Source: Azohydromonas lata NBRC 102462
GTDB lineage: Bacteria > Pseudomonadota > Gammaproteobacteria > Burkholderiales > Burkholderiaceae_C
DNA length: 63,097 nt
Assembly: GCF_001571085.1 (NCBI RefSeq)
Contig: NZ_BCTC01000032.1
Coordinates: forward strand, 1 to 63,097
Reading direction: 5' to 3'
The notes under the pieces are model-generated. The model was given only the letters and a program-made list of their open reading frames with translations, searched no databases and was not told the DNA's origin. The position numbers and the translations under genes were made by a program. Below are positions 35,888-44,410 of the stretch, piece by piece. Position 1 is the first letter of the stretch. The number at the start of each line of letters is the position of its first letter.

Positions 35888-35980
35888 GTGCGGCTCCTCT
35901 GCTTCTGTGCTGCTGCAGCGGTGGGGCTCGGTAGCGGCTGCCGCCGCGAATGGGGCAGCCGCCGTGCCGGGGGCGCGGGC

Positions 35981-36883
35981 TCAGATGTCGTCGGCGAATT
36001 CGCCCGTCTGCGTCACCGGCGCGTCGAAGCCGTAGATCTCGGTGAGCCGCTCCCAGGCCTCCTCGGCCGTCTCGACGAAGTGGAAGAGGTTGACGTCGTT
36101 GGCGCTGATCATCCCCGTCTCCACCAGCCAGTCGAAGTTGATCAGCTTGGTCCAGAACTCGCGGCCGAACAGCAGCACGGGGCGCGCGCGGCACTTGCCG
36201 GTCTGGATCAGCGTGAGCACCTCGAACAGCTCGTCCAGCGTGCCGAAGCCGCCGGGGAAGCACACCAGCGCGATGCTGCGCATGAGGAAGTGCATCTTGC
36301 GCAGCGCGAAGTAGTGGAACTGGAAGCACAGCTCCGGCGTGATGTACGGGTTGGGCGCCTGCTCGTGCGGCAGCACGATGTTCAGGCCGATGCTCTTGCC
36401 GTCCACCTCGTAGGCGCCGCGGTTGCCGGCCTCCATCACGCCGGGGCCGCCGCCGGTGACGACGTAGATGGGCGTGGCGTGCGTGCGCGACTGCGTGGTC
36501 ACCAGCGCGCCGAAGCGCCGGGCCTCGTCGTAGAAGCGGCTCATGAGCACGCCCATCTCGGCGCGGCGCAGCGCCTGCGGCTCGCCCAGCTCGCGCGCGG
36601 CCTCCAGGCGCAGCAGCGCCTCTTCAGGCGGCAGCACGCGGGCGCTGCCGAAGATCACGATGGTCGAATCGATGCCCTGCTCGCGCTGCACCAGCTCGGG
36701 CTTGAGCAGCTCCAGCTGCATGCGCACGGGCCGCAGCTCCTCGCGCAGCAAAAAGGCGGTGTCGGTGAAGGCCAGGTGGTAAGCGCTCTCGGGGCCGGCG
36801 TAGCGGGAGGCTTCCAGTTGCGACAGCGCTTCTTCCTCGGCCGTGGGGAAGTTGCGGGCGGTCAGTTCGGGACGCTTTTCCAT
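35981..36883 (-). CDS. LOG-family protein (TIGR00730-like)
   Basis: A 300-residue Rossmann-type protein with the lysine-decarboxylase-like motif CFPGGFGTLDELFEVLTLIQ, STIVIFGSARVLPPEE and YVVTGGGPGVMEAGNRGAYE. LOG proteins hydrolyse nucleoside 5'-monophosphates, best known in cytokinin activation, and many bacterial ones have other purine-nucleotide roles. An N-terminal extension of about 75 residues (MEKRPELTARNFPTAEEEAL...) precedes the core. The ATG at 36883 lacks a clear ribosome site. It ends 93 bases before the arginase start on the same strand. Confidence 0.9.
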   Translation of the reverse strand: MEKRPELTARNFPTAEEEALSQLEASRYAGPESAYHLAFTDTAFLLREELRPVRMQLELLKPELVQREQGIDSTIVIFGSARVLPPEEALLRLEAARELGEPQALRRAEMGVLMSRFYDEARRFGALVTTQSRTHATPIYVVTGGGPGVMEAGNRGAYEVDGKSIGLNIVLPHEQAPNPYITPELCFQFHYFALRKMHFLMRSIALVCFPGGFGTLDELFEVLTLIQTGKCRARPVLLFGREFWTKLINFDWLVETGMISANDVNLFHFVETAEEAWERLTEIYGFDAPVTQTGEFADDI

Positions 36884-36921
36884 GTAGAGGCAGGTCGTGA
36901 GGAAAGGGTGTTTGGGGTCGT

Positions 36922-37686
36922 TCAGCGGCCGGCGGCGCGCGCGGCGGCGCACACGGGGCAGTGGTCGGCGCGGGCGATGCGGATCTCGGTCCACTCCATG
37001 CTGCGCGCATCCAGCATCTGCAGCCGCCCGGCCAGCGAGCTGCCCACGCCGGCCAGCAGCTTCAGCGCCTCGGCTGCCTGCACGCTGCCGACGATGCCCA
37101 CCAGCGGCGCGAACACGCCCATGGTGGCGCAGCGCACCTCCTCCACGCCGGACTCCGGCGGGAAGACGCAGGCGTAGCACGGCGCCTCGGGGTCGCGGCT
37201 GTCGTACACGGCGATCTGGCCGTCGAAGCCGATGGCCGCGCCCGATACCAGCGGCTTGCCGTGCTTGACGCAGGCGGCGTTGACGGCGTGGCGGGTGCGG
37301 AAGTTGTCGCTGCAGTCCAGCACCACGTCGGCGTCGGCGACCAGCTCGTCGAGACGCGCCGCGTCGGCCTTCTCCTGCAGCGCGATCACGCGCGCCTCGG
37401 GGTTCATGGCGTGGATGGCCGCGGCGGCCGAGAGCACCTTGGGCTGGCCCACGTGCGCCATGTCATGGGCGATCTGGCGCTGCAGGTTGGTCACGTCGAC
37501 CGTGTCGTGGTCCACCAGCGTGATGGTGCCCAGCCCGGCCGTGCCCAGGTACAGCGCCACCGGCGAGCCCAGGCCGCCGGCGCCAATCACCAGGGCGCGG
37601 CTGTCCAGCAGCTTTTGCTGGCCTTCCACGCCGAGTTCGTTGAGCAGGATGTGGCGCGAGTAGCGCAGCAGCTGGTCGTCGTTCAT
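36922..37686 (-). CDS. moeB: Molybdopterin-synthase adenylyltransferase / HesA-MoeB-ThiF family
   Basis: A 254-residue E1-like enzyme: ATP site ALVIGAGGLGSPVALYLGTA (33-52), NLQRQIAHD, DCSDNFRTRHAVNAACVKHG, and two CxxC zinc pairs (CYACVF and CPVC). It adenylates the C-terminal Gly-Gly of a sulfur carrier such as MoaD or ThiS. MoeB and ThiF cannot be separated with certainty from sequence alone. It lies upstream of and in line with the LOG gene (38 bases). Confidence 0.9.
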   Translation of the reverse strand: MNDDQLLRYSRHILLNELGVEGQQKLLDSRALVIGAGGLGSPVALYLGTAGLGTITLVDHDTVDVTNLQRQIAHDMAHVGQPKVLSAAAAIHAMNPEARVIALQEKADAARLDELVADADVVLDCSDNFRTRHAVNAACVKHGKPLVSGAAIGFDGQIAVYDSRDPEAPCYACVFPPESGVEEVRCATMGVFAPLVGIVGSVQAAEALKLLAGVGSSLAGRLQMLDARSMEWTEIRIARADHCPVCAAARAAGR

Positions 37687-37715
37687 CGCGTCAGCATAGC
37701 CGCCGCCACAGCGCA

Positions 37716-37740
37716 CAAAGCCCGCACGGGGCGGGCTTTG
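37716..37740. terminator. Terminator-like hairpin after ctpA
   Basis: CAAAGCCCGC-ACGGG-GCGGGCTTTG, a 10-base stem with A/T-rich ends, between the ctpA stop (37777, minus) and the moeB start. It resembles the usual short intrinsic terminators of this group and would end ctpA transcripts. Confidence 0.65.
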
Positions 37741-37776
37741 TCGTGGGCTGCGGTACTGCAGATGAGAGAAAACCGG

Positions 37777-39210
37777 TCAGTTGGTTTCGTTCTCGGGCTT
37801 GCGCTCGCTCATGGTCTTGCTCACGACCACGGGCTTGTTCTTGAGCCGGTTGAGCGCCTGGACGAGCTGGAAGTCCTCGGCGCTGCCGAACTCCGGCAGC
37901 GGCTTGGGCGGCTCGGCGCGCTTGGCCAGTTGCTCTTCGAGCTTCTGGCGCGCTTCCTCGCGGGCCTTCTCGCGGGCGGCGTCGCGCTTTTCCTCGCCCT
38001 GCACCAGGTGCTTGTCGAGGTCGGCCTCGCGCATGCGCAGCGCGGCGAAGACGTTGCCCTCGGCCGTCTCGTCCAGCCACACGTCGGGAACGATGCCCTT
38101 GGCCTGGATGGAGCGGCCGCTGGGCGTGTAGTAGCGCGCGGTGGTGAGCTTCAGGGCCGTGTCCTGCGTGAGCGGGCGCACCGTCTGCACCGAGCCCTTG
38201 CCGAAGGTCTGCGCGCCCATGATCACGGCGCGCTTGTGGTCCTGCAGCGCGCCGGCCACGATCTCGCTGGCCGAAGCCGAGCCTTCGTTGACCAGCACCA
38301 CCATGGGCACCTTCTTGAGCGCATCCGGCAGCCGCTTGAGCGGGTCGGCACCGCCGCGGCGCTGGTAGAACTCGGACGAAGCCTTGAACGTCGCCTTGGA
38401 GTCCGGCAGCTGGCCGTTGGTGGAGACCACCACCACGTCCGTGGGCAGGAAGGCCGCCGAGATGGCCACCGCGCCTTCGAGCAGGCCGCCCGGGTCGTTG
38501 CGCAGGTCCAGCACCAGACCCTTGAGGTTGGGCTCCTGCTTGTAGATGTCCTCGACCTTGCGGACGAAGTCTTCCACCGTGCGGTCCTGGAACTGGCTCA
38601 CGCGCAGCCAGGCGTAGCCGGGCTCGATCACGCGGGCCCGCACGCTTTGCACGCGGATTTCCTCGCGCGTGATGGTCACCGGGAAGGTGCGGCTCTCGGA
38701 CTTGCGGAACACCGTGAGCTGCACCTTGGTGCTGGGCTCGCCGCGCATGCGCTTGACGGCCTGGTCCATGCTCAGGCCCTTGACGGCCGTGTCGTCGATC
38801 TTGGTGATGAGGTCGCCGGCCTTGAGCCCGGCGCGGAAGGCGGGCGAGCCCTCGATGGGCGAGACCACCTTGACCAGCCCGTCCTCCATGCCGATCTCTA
38901 TGCCCACGCCCACGAAGCGGCCGCTGGTGCCTTCGCGGAATTCCTTGAAACTCTTCTTGTCGAAGTACTGGCTGTGCGGGTCCAGCCCCGCGACCATGCC
39001 GGAGATGGCATCGGACAGCAGCTTCTTCTCGTCCACCGGTTCCACGTAATCGCTCTTGACGATGCCGAACACGGCGGCGAGCTGCTGCAGCTCTTCCAGC
39101 GGCAGCGGCGCGGTCGCGTTGCGGGCCACCGCCTGCAGCTGCATCGTGGTGAGCGCGCCCGCCACGGCGCCTATGGCCACAAGGCCAGCAACTTTCAATT
39201 TGGCACCCAT
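37777..39210 (-). CDS. ctpA: C-terminal processing protease, S41 family
   Basis: A 477-residue periplasmic protease: N-terminal membrane anchor or signal (KVAGLVAIGAVAGALTTMQL), a PDZ domain at about 95-180 (VSPIEGSPAFRAGLKAGDLI), and the S41 core with Ser313, Asp324 and Lys338 (EGSASASEIVAGALQDHKRA then QTFGKGSVQT), placed as in E. coli Tsp. A charged tail (AREKAREEARQKLEEQLAKR) follows. It trims envelope proteins and probably peptidoglycan hydrolases. The start is fixed by the signal segment. Confidence 0.95.
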   Translation of the reverse strand: MGAKLKVAGLVAIGAVAGALTTMQLQAVARNATAPLPLEELQQLAAVFGIVKSDYVEPVDEKKLLSDAISGMVAGLDPHSQYFDKKSFKEFREGTSGRFVGVGIEIGMEDGLVKVVSPIEGSPAFRAGLKAGDLITKIDDTAVKGLSMDQAVKRMRGEPSTKVQLTVFRKSESRTFPVTITREEIRVQSVRARVIEPGYAWLRVSQFQDRTVEDFVRKVEDIYKQEPNLKGLVLDLRNDPGGLLEGAVAISAAFLPTDVVVVSTNGQLPDSKATFKASSEFYQRRGGADPLKRLPDALKKVPMVVLVNEGSASASEIVAGALQDHKRAVIMGAQTFGKGSVQTVRPLTQDTALKLTTARYYTPSGRSIQAKGIVPDVWLDETAEGNVFAALRMREADLDKHLVQGEEKRDAAREKAREEARQKLEEQLAKRAEPPKPLPEFGSAEDFQLVQALNRLKNKPVVVSKTMSERKPENETN

Positions 39211-39333
39211 GTGATGAGCTTTCCCGCGAGATGAACTAGCTTGGGCAGTATAAGTGGCGCCCCCCTGGGGTTCAGGGGCGCAAGGCCATAACTTGCGAGC
39301 GGCTGCGGACTTTCCACGGGCTATTTCACGCCC

Positions 39334-40173
39334 TTAGGGACGATGCCCGCCGCAGCGGCCCACGCCGGCCGGCCCGGCGACCTCCACGCGGTTCTTGCCC
39401 CCGCGCTTGGCGGCGCAGCAGGCGGCGTCGGCGGCTTCCAGCAGGGCGCGCGCGCCGGCGCCCTCGCGCGGGCACAGCGCCACGCCCACCGACACGCCCA
39501 GACGGGCGGCCGAGCCGCCGGGCAGGGCCACCGGCTCGGCCAGGGCCTGCATCAGCCGCCGGCCCACGGCCTGCGCGGCGGCCTCGTCGGTGCCCGGCTG
39601 CAGCGCGATGACGAACTCGTCGCCGCCGGTGCGCGCCACCAGGTCCGCCTCGCCCACCGCGGCGTGCAGCCGCGCCACGACCTCGCGCAGCGCCGCATCG
39701 CCCGCGGCGTGGCCGTGGCCGTCGTTGACGGCCTTGAAGCCGTCCAGGTCCAGCGCCAGCACGGCCAGCGGCTGGTGGCGTTCGCGCGCCTGGCGCAGCA
39801 GCGCGTCGAGCTTGAAGTCCAGCGCGCGGCGGTTGTAGGCGCCGGTGAGCGGATCGCGCAGCGACGCCTGCGCCAGCGCGGCCTGTGCCTGCAGCCCGGC
39901 CTGCACCAGGGCGCGCGTGCGCCGCAGCAGCCACATCGCGCCGGCCCCGGCCAGCGCCGGCGTGGCCACCAGCACCACCTGCATGAGCTGCTGCGCGTGG
40001 GCGCCCTGCAGCGCCGCCAGCAGCGCCACCGCCAGAACGAGCAGCAGCGCGATGAAACCCAGCATGCCTACCCGCTGCAGCCGCTCGAAGCGCCGCAACA
40101 CGCCGCCTGCAGCCGCCTCTTCGGCAAGCGCGGCAATCGCCGTGGCGGGATGGGATGAAAAAAGCGTGGCCAT
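39334..40173 (-). CDS. Diguanylate cyclase (GGDEF) with two membrane segments
   Basis: A 279-residue protein. Two membrane segments (about 36-56 and 62-82) with a very short periplasmic loop, then a GGDEF domain from about 103: RDPLTGAYNRRALDFKLDAL, LALDLDGFKAVNDGHGHAAG and the signature RTGGDEFVIA with GGDEF at 183-187, so catalysis of c-di-GMP is expected. The position where product-inhibited cyclases carry RxxD reads GEAD, so the inhibitory site is lost. There is no sensory domain beyond the membrane part. Monocistronic, convergent with nothing nearby. Confidence 0.92.
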   Translation of the reverse strand: MATLFSSHPATAIAALAEEAAAGGVLRRFERLQRVGMLGFIALLLVLAVALLAALQGAHAQQLMQVVLVATPALAGAGAMWLLRRTRALVQAGLQAQAALAQASLRDPLTGAYNRRALDFKLDALLRQARERHQPLAVLALDLDGFKAVNDGHGHAAGDAALREVVARLHAAVGEADLVARTGGDEFVIALQPGTDEAAAQAVGRRLMQALAEPVALPGGSAARLGVSVGVALCPREGAGARALLEAADAACCAAKRGGKNRVEVAGPAGVGRCGGHRP

Positions 40174-40339
40174 TTGCCCGCTATTCGTCGCGGGCGGGAG
40201 GGGATGAAGTAAGCGCTTGTTGCCGAGCGTTGCGAGGATGTTGCAAACGGCGGCGGAACCCGGCGCTGGCCCAGAGGGGAAGGCGGGGTCGATCCCTGTC
40301 GGCGGAATCGAAAAAAGGAGGAGGTAGAGAGAAAAGGGC

Positions 40340-40414
40340 TGGTCCCGCCGACAGGAATCGAACCTGTATTTGCCGCTTAGGAGGCGGCCGTTCTATCCAT
40401 TGAACTACGGCGAG
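40340..40414 (-). tRNA. tRNA-Arg (anticodon CCU)
   Basis: Cloverleaf on the minus strand: acceptor CTCGCCG / CGGCGGG (one G-U pair at position 2), D arm GTTC-AATGGATA-GAAC, anticodon stem GCCGC / GCGGC with loop CTCCTAA (anticodon CCT, plus-strand 40379-40381), T arm ACAGG-TTCGATT-CCTGT, discriminator A and an encoded CCA. The short D loop and overall pattern agree with bacterial tRNA-Arg(CCU), which reads the AGG codon. Confidence 0.95.
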
Positions 40415-40520
40415 CGGACAGCGGGGCGCATTCTCGCACGGCCGGCGGCGGCGCCTCTGCGGCGCGGCGACGCTTGCGGGCCACAGCCGCGTGGAGCCCG
40501 GGAGGGCCGCGCATGGACAC

Positions 40521-40555
40521 GAAAAAGCCTCCAGGCCGCAGCGGCCTGGAGGCTT
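40521..40555 (-). terminator. Intrinsic terminator of FG-GAP repeat gene
   Basis: AAGCCTCCAGGCC-GCTGC-GGCCTGGAGGCTT stem (40525-40555), then TTTTTC on the minus strand, 21 bases after the stop at 40576. A 13-base perfect stem; one of the strongest terminators in the window. Confidence 0.92.
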
Positions 40556-40575
40556 GGAGCGGGCCGGGGCGGCGC

Positions 40576-43500
40576 TTAGAACAGCCAGGTGTTGGTTTGC
40601 CCCTGGATCTGCCAGCTGCCCTCCGCCACGGTGTCCACTGCATGTGCGTGGGTGCTGTCGGCGCTGTCCCAAATCTTGTCCTCGCCTGTGGCGGCGTTGC
40701 GCCAGAAGAGGTCGTCGCGGCCGTCGCCGTTGTAGTCGCCCACGGCGACGACCTTCCAGTTCGCGCCGGGACTCGCGGCGGCGTTGACCGGCGTCGGGTT
40801 GGTCAGCGCGTTCCAGACGACGACGCTGCCGTTGTCATGGCGCCAGAAAATGTCGTCTCGGCCGTCGCCGGTGAAGTCGCCCATGGCCGCCACGCGCCAA
40901 CCCAGGTCCGTCACGGGATCGCAGGCGGTGGCGCGGCCGTTGTAGCCGTTCTCCCAGACGGTGTTGTTGCCGGTGGCGCTGTTGCGCCAGAGCACGTCGC
41001 TGCTGCCGTCGCCGTTGAAGTCGCCCACGCCGGCCACCTGCCAGGCCACGCTTGGCTGCGTGCCCAGCAAATGTTGGCTCTGGATGATGCCGCTGTACCA
41101 AATGATGTTGGCATTGTTGGCATCGTTGTGCCAGAATAGGTCGCTGGCGCCGTCCGCGTTGAAGTCGCCGATGCCGGCGATGAGCCAGTTCGCGTTGCGC
41201 GTATCGGCGCTGGTGCTGGAGAAGGGTAGCGTCCGGCTCTGCGCGGCAATGCCGTTGTCCCAGACCTTGATCTCAAACGTGGCGGTGTTGCGCCAGAGCA
41301 CGTCACTGGTGCCGTCGGCGTTGAAGTCGCCCAGGCCGACCTGCACCCAGTTCTGGTTCAGCGTGAAGGCGTCGCTCTGCGTTGGGTAGGCCCACGCTGC
41401 GCTGCCGTTCGGCCAGATGCTTGTCTCTCCCGTGTCGGTGTTGCGCCAAAAGATGTCGCTGTGGCCGTCGCGCGTGAAATCCGCATTGGGCAGCATGGGG
41501 GGGCGCGCCGCGGCCTGGGTTTGCGGCACGGGTTGCCAGTACGGGTCTTCCACGTTGATGGAGTCTTGCGTCGTCTTTGTCGACGCGCTGTACCAGATGC
41601 GGGTGGCTCCCGTGGCGTCGTGGCGCCAGAAGAGGTCGTCGCGACCGTCGCCGTTGTAGTCGCCCACGCCCATGACCTGCCACTTGGTGTCGGCCACGGC
41701 GTCCACCGCGTGGGTCTCGGACTTGTTGGCGCCGCTCCAAATGGCGTTGCTGCCATCCGTGTTGCGCCAGAACAGGTCGTCGCGGCCATCCCCGTCAAAG
41801 TCGCCGACAGCGGCCACGCGCCATCCTTGTCTCGGCTCGGCCGCCAGCGCGACATGGGGGCCTGTGCCGCCCAGCCACAGCGTGTTGCCGCCATTGCTGG
41901 TATTGCGCCACAGAATGTCGCTGCGACCGTCGCCGTCGAAGTCGCCTATGCCGGCGACGATGTTGTGCGTGTCGGTGAGACCATCAATGGTCTTGGGCGA
42001 GCTGCCGCTGTACCACACGGTGTTGGCGCCGGTGATGGAGTTGCGCCAGAGCACGTCGCTCTTGCCGTCGCCGTCGAAGTCGCCGATGCCGGCGACCTGA
42101 AAATTCAGGTTGGTCAAAGCGCCCTGCGCTGGGTTGTCCTCGACATTGCCGCGCCACCAGATGCTGGTGTCGCCAGTCACGACGTTGCGCCAGAAATAGT
42201 CGCCGCGGCCGTCGCCGTCGAAGTCGCCGATGCCGACGATCTTCCAGCTCTGGTGCTCCTCCCGTGTGGGCAGCACGTCCCACGGCCCTTGGGCACCTGA
42301 CCAGACGGTGATGTTGCCCTCGCCGCCGTGGCGCCAGACCAGGTCGCTGAGGCCGTCGCCGTCGAAGTCGTTGGTGGGCCTCGCGGGCTGTGCCGCCGCA
42401 TTGGTCTGGGCCGGCAGTGTCCAGTACTGGCCTGGCGGGTGGTAGACCTTATGTGCAAGGGAGGGGTCGGCGTTGTCCCAGATCGAGCTGGTGCGATCGG
42501 CAGCATTGCTCCACAGCACGTCGTCGCGACCGTCACCGTTGTAGTCGCCGACGCCCACAGGGGAGCTTGTCAACTCCCAATCGACGCTGTAGCCCCTGCT
42601 GCCGTCGGCTCCAGCCCAGACGTAGTTGATGCCGCTGGTGTGGCGCCAGAAGACGTCGTCGCGGCCGTCGCCGTCGAAGTCGCCGATGCCGGCCACGCGC
42701 CAGCCGCGATTCCCTGTGTTGTAGCCTTGCTGCGCCTGCGCGGCGTCGCCGCTGAACCAGACGGTGGTGTCTGCCGTCACGGTGTTGAGCCAGAGGATGT
42801 CGCTCCTGCCGTCGGCGTTGAAGTCGCCCACGCCGGCTACCTTCCAATTCAGGTCCGTCATCGCGGTGATGGTGCGGCTGGAGCTGCCGCTGTCCCAGAT
42901 CGCGTTGGCTCCGCTGTAGGCCTGGCGCCAGAGGATGTCGCTGCGGCCGTCGCCGTTGAAGTCGCCCACACCTGTGACCTGCCAGCTCAAGTTGCTCTGC
43001 TCGGGCAGGTCCTCGCCCCGGGCGTTGCCATTGTTCCAGTAGAAGTTTTTGCCGGTGGTGACATTGCGCCAAAGCACGTCGCGTGTGCCATCGCCGTTGA
43101 AGTCGCCCATGCCTACGGCCTGCACGTCCATGGCCATGGTGGAAGTGCTTACGTTGTTGGAGGTGGTGGCGTCGGGCAGCACCTTGGTGTTGCCGGTGCT
43201 GGTCTCGCGCCAAAGGACGTAGTCCTTGACGGGTGCCCGGGCGACCACGGCCGTGGCTGCGCTGGCTGCGGTTTCGGCCGAGCCCATGCCGTCCACGTAG
43301 CTGACGCGCACGGACAGGCGCTGGCCCACGTCAGTCTGGCCCAGCGTGTACTCGCTGCCGGTGGCGCCGACGATGGTTGTGCCGCTGCGCAGCCACTGGA
43401 AGTGAAGCTCGCCCAGGCCGTCGGCGTCGTCCAGCGTGCTGGCTGCGCTCAGCGTGAAGCCGTACTTGGGCAGGCCCTGGACCGTGACCTGGCCCGTGGG

Positions 43501-44010
43501 CTTGTCGTTGACGTTGGTCACGGTCACGTAGGTGTGGTCGCTCACGCTCAACGCCGTGGCATCCGCGCCGTCCTTGAACGTCCAGCCTATGTCCACCTTG
43601 GACGGTGGAGCATCCGACGTGTTCGCGTAGCCGATGCTTTCCAGCACCGTGCTGACGTTGGCCTTCGTGGCATTGGCGTTGAACGTGATCGTGAGCGTGC
43701 CGTTGGCGTTGGTGAGGCCGCCTACGTCCAGATTTGACAGCAGCGCCCGGCCTGCGCTGAATTTCAAACTGCCCAAGGCCGAAAAAACGTCTTCGGACGA
43801 CGCGCCACCCACGCGCGACAAGGTAATGCTGGCGCCGGCATAGCAGCCGATGCCACCGTTGAGCGCAGCCAGTTCGGCGTCGTACACCACGGCGTCGGTA
43901 TCCAGGGCCACGGCCGCGGCGCCCTCGGTATAAGAAACGGTCCCGCCCAGCGAGGAAACCGTCGTGCCTGGATTGCGAAACTGCGGCGCAGTATTGGCAT
44001 TGAGTGCCAT
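40576..44010 (-). CDS. Large FG-GAP/VCBS repeat protein with cadherin-like N-terminus
   Basis: A 1144-residue acidic protein. Residues 1-165 are cadherin/VCBS-like as in type I-secreted adhesins (LDTDAVVYDAELAALNGG, ASITLSRVGGASSEDVFSAL); 170-260 are an Ig-like domain (HFQWLRSGTTIVGATGSEYT). From 262 on there are 17 clear FG-GAP repeats of about 47 residues (pattern GVGDFNGDGRSDILWRN), each with a DxNxDG calcium loop, grouped in three sets of six; the first blade of set 1 is degenerate (KDYVLWRETSTGNT). There is no signal peptide; export by a type I system is likely but no transporter is near. AGGGAG precedes the ATG. Confidence 0.92.
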   Translation of the reverse strand: MALNANTAPQFRNPGTTVSSLGGTVSYTEGAAAVALDTDAVVYDAELAALNGGIGCYAGASITLSRVGGASSEDVFSALGSLKFSAGRALLSNLDVGGLTNANGTLTITFNANATKANVSTVLESIGYANTSDAPPSKVDIGWTFKDGADATALSVSDHTYVTVTNVNDKPTGQVTVQGLPKYGFTLSAASTLDDADGLGELHFQWLRSGTTIVGATGSEYTLGQTDVGQRLSVRVSYVDGMGSAETAASAATAVVARAPVKDYVLWRETSTGNTKVLPDATTSNNVSTSTMAMDVQAVGMGDFNGDGTRDVLWRNVTTGKNFYWNNGNARGEDLPEQSNLSWQVTGVGDFNGDGRSDILWRQAYSGANAIWDSGSSSRTITAMTDLNWKVAGVGDFNADGRSDILWLNTVTADTTVWFSGDAAQAQQGYNTGNRGWRVAGIGDFDGDGRDDVFWRHTSGINYVWAGADGSRGYSVDWELTSSPVGVGDYNGDGRDDVLWSNAADRTSSIWDNADPSLAHKVYHPPGQYWTLPAQTNAAAQPARPTNDFDGDGLSDLVWRHGGEGNITVWSGAQGPWDVLPTREEHQSWKIVGIGDFDGDGRGDYFWRNVVTGDTSIWWRGNVEDNPAQGALTNLNFQVAGIGDFDGDGKSDVLWRNSITGANTVWYSGSSPKTIDGLTDTHNIVAGIGDFDGDGRSDILWRNTSNGGNTLWLGGTGPHVALAAEPRQGWRVAAVGDFDGDGRDDLFWRNTDGSNAIWSGANKSETHAVDAVADTKWQVMGVGDYNGDGRDDLFWRHDATGATRIWYSASTKTTQDSINVEDPYWQPVPQTQAAARPPMLPNADFTRDGHSDIFWRNTDTGETSIWPNGSAAWAYPTQSDAFTLNQNWVQVGLGDFNADGTSDVLWRNTATFEIKVWDNGIAAQSRTLPFSSTSADTRNANWLIAGIGDFNADGASDLFWHNDANNANIIWYSGIIQSQHLLGTQPSVAWQVAGVGDFNGDGSSDVLWRNSATGNNTVWENGYNGRATACDPVTDLGWRVAAMGDFTGDGRDDIFWRHDNGSVVVWNALTNPTPVNAAASPGANWKVVAVGDYNGDGRDDLFWRNAATGEDKIWDSADSTHAHAVDTVAEGSWQIQGQTNTWLF

Positions 44011-44410
44011 TAAAAAACTCCCTGTTTGAAATGCTTATGAGATGCCTTGCGGGCTTGTCCAGGGGCGGTTTGAAATCCGGCGAGCCCTGGGGCCAAATAA
44101 GGCGGGCACAGTATGGGGCAGTCGCTGAAAAGACTTCCAGGGAGACGACTGAAATAGTTTATTTGTGCCGGCTGCCGCTCCATTATCTGGAAGACGAATT
44201 TAATTACCGCTTGGGAAGCCGACTGGCCTTGCGGTGTGTCGTTTGAAATTGCAATGGCCGGATATGTGCCGCGTGGCTTGACGCCGGACAAACCCTGGCC
44301 CTATGGTCAATCGGCCATAAGGCATGGAATAGTTTAGTCGCCGTGGAAACCTGGGCTCGGTTGCGGCAGCGGTAATGGGGCCGGTATTTGCCGCGCCCGC
44401 GGCCGGCCTG
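44011..44410. other. 400-base gap, promoter region of repeat-protein gene
   Basis: No gene recognised. It is less GC-rich than its surroundings and contains the leader of the FG-GAP protein (AGGGAG ribosome site at about 44017-44022 on the minus strand). No terminator with a T-run was found directly downstream of tamB... upstream sequence toward 44410 shows only GC-rich DNA next to the tamB stop. Confidence 0.4.
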
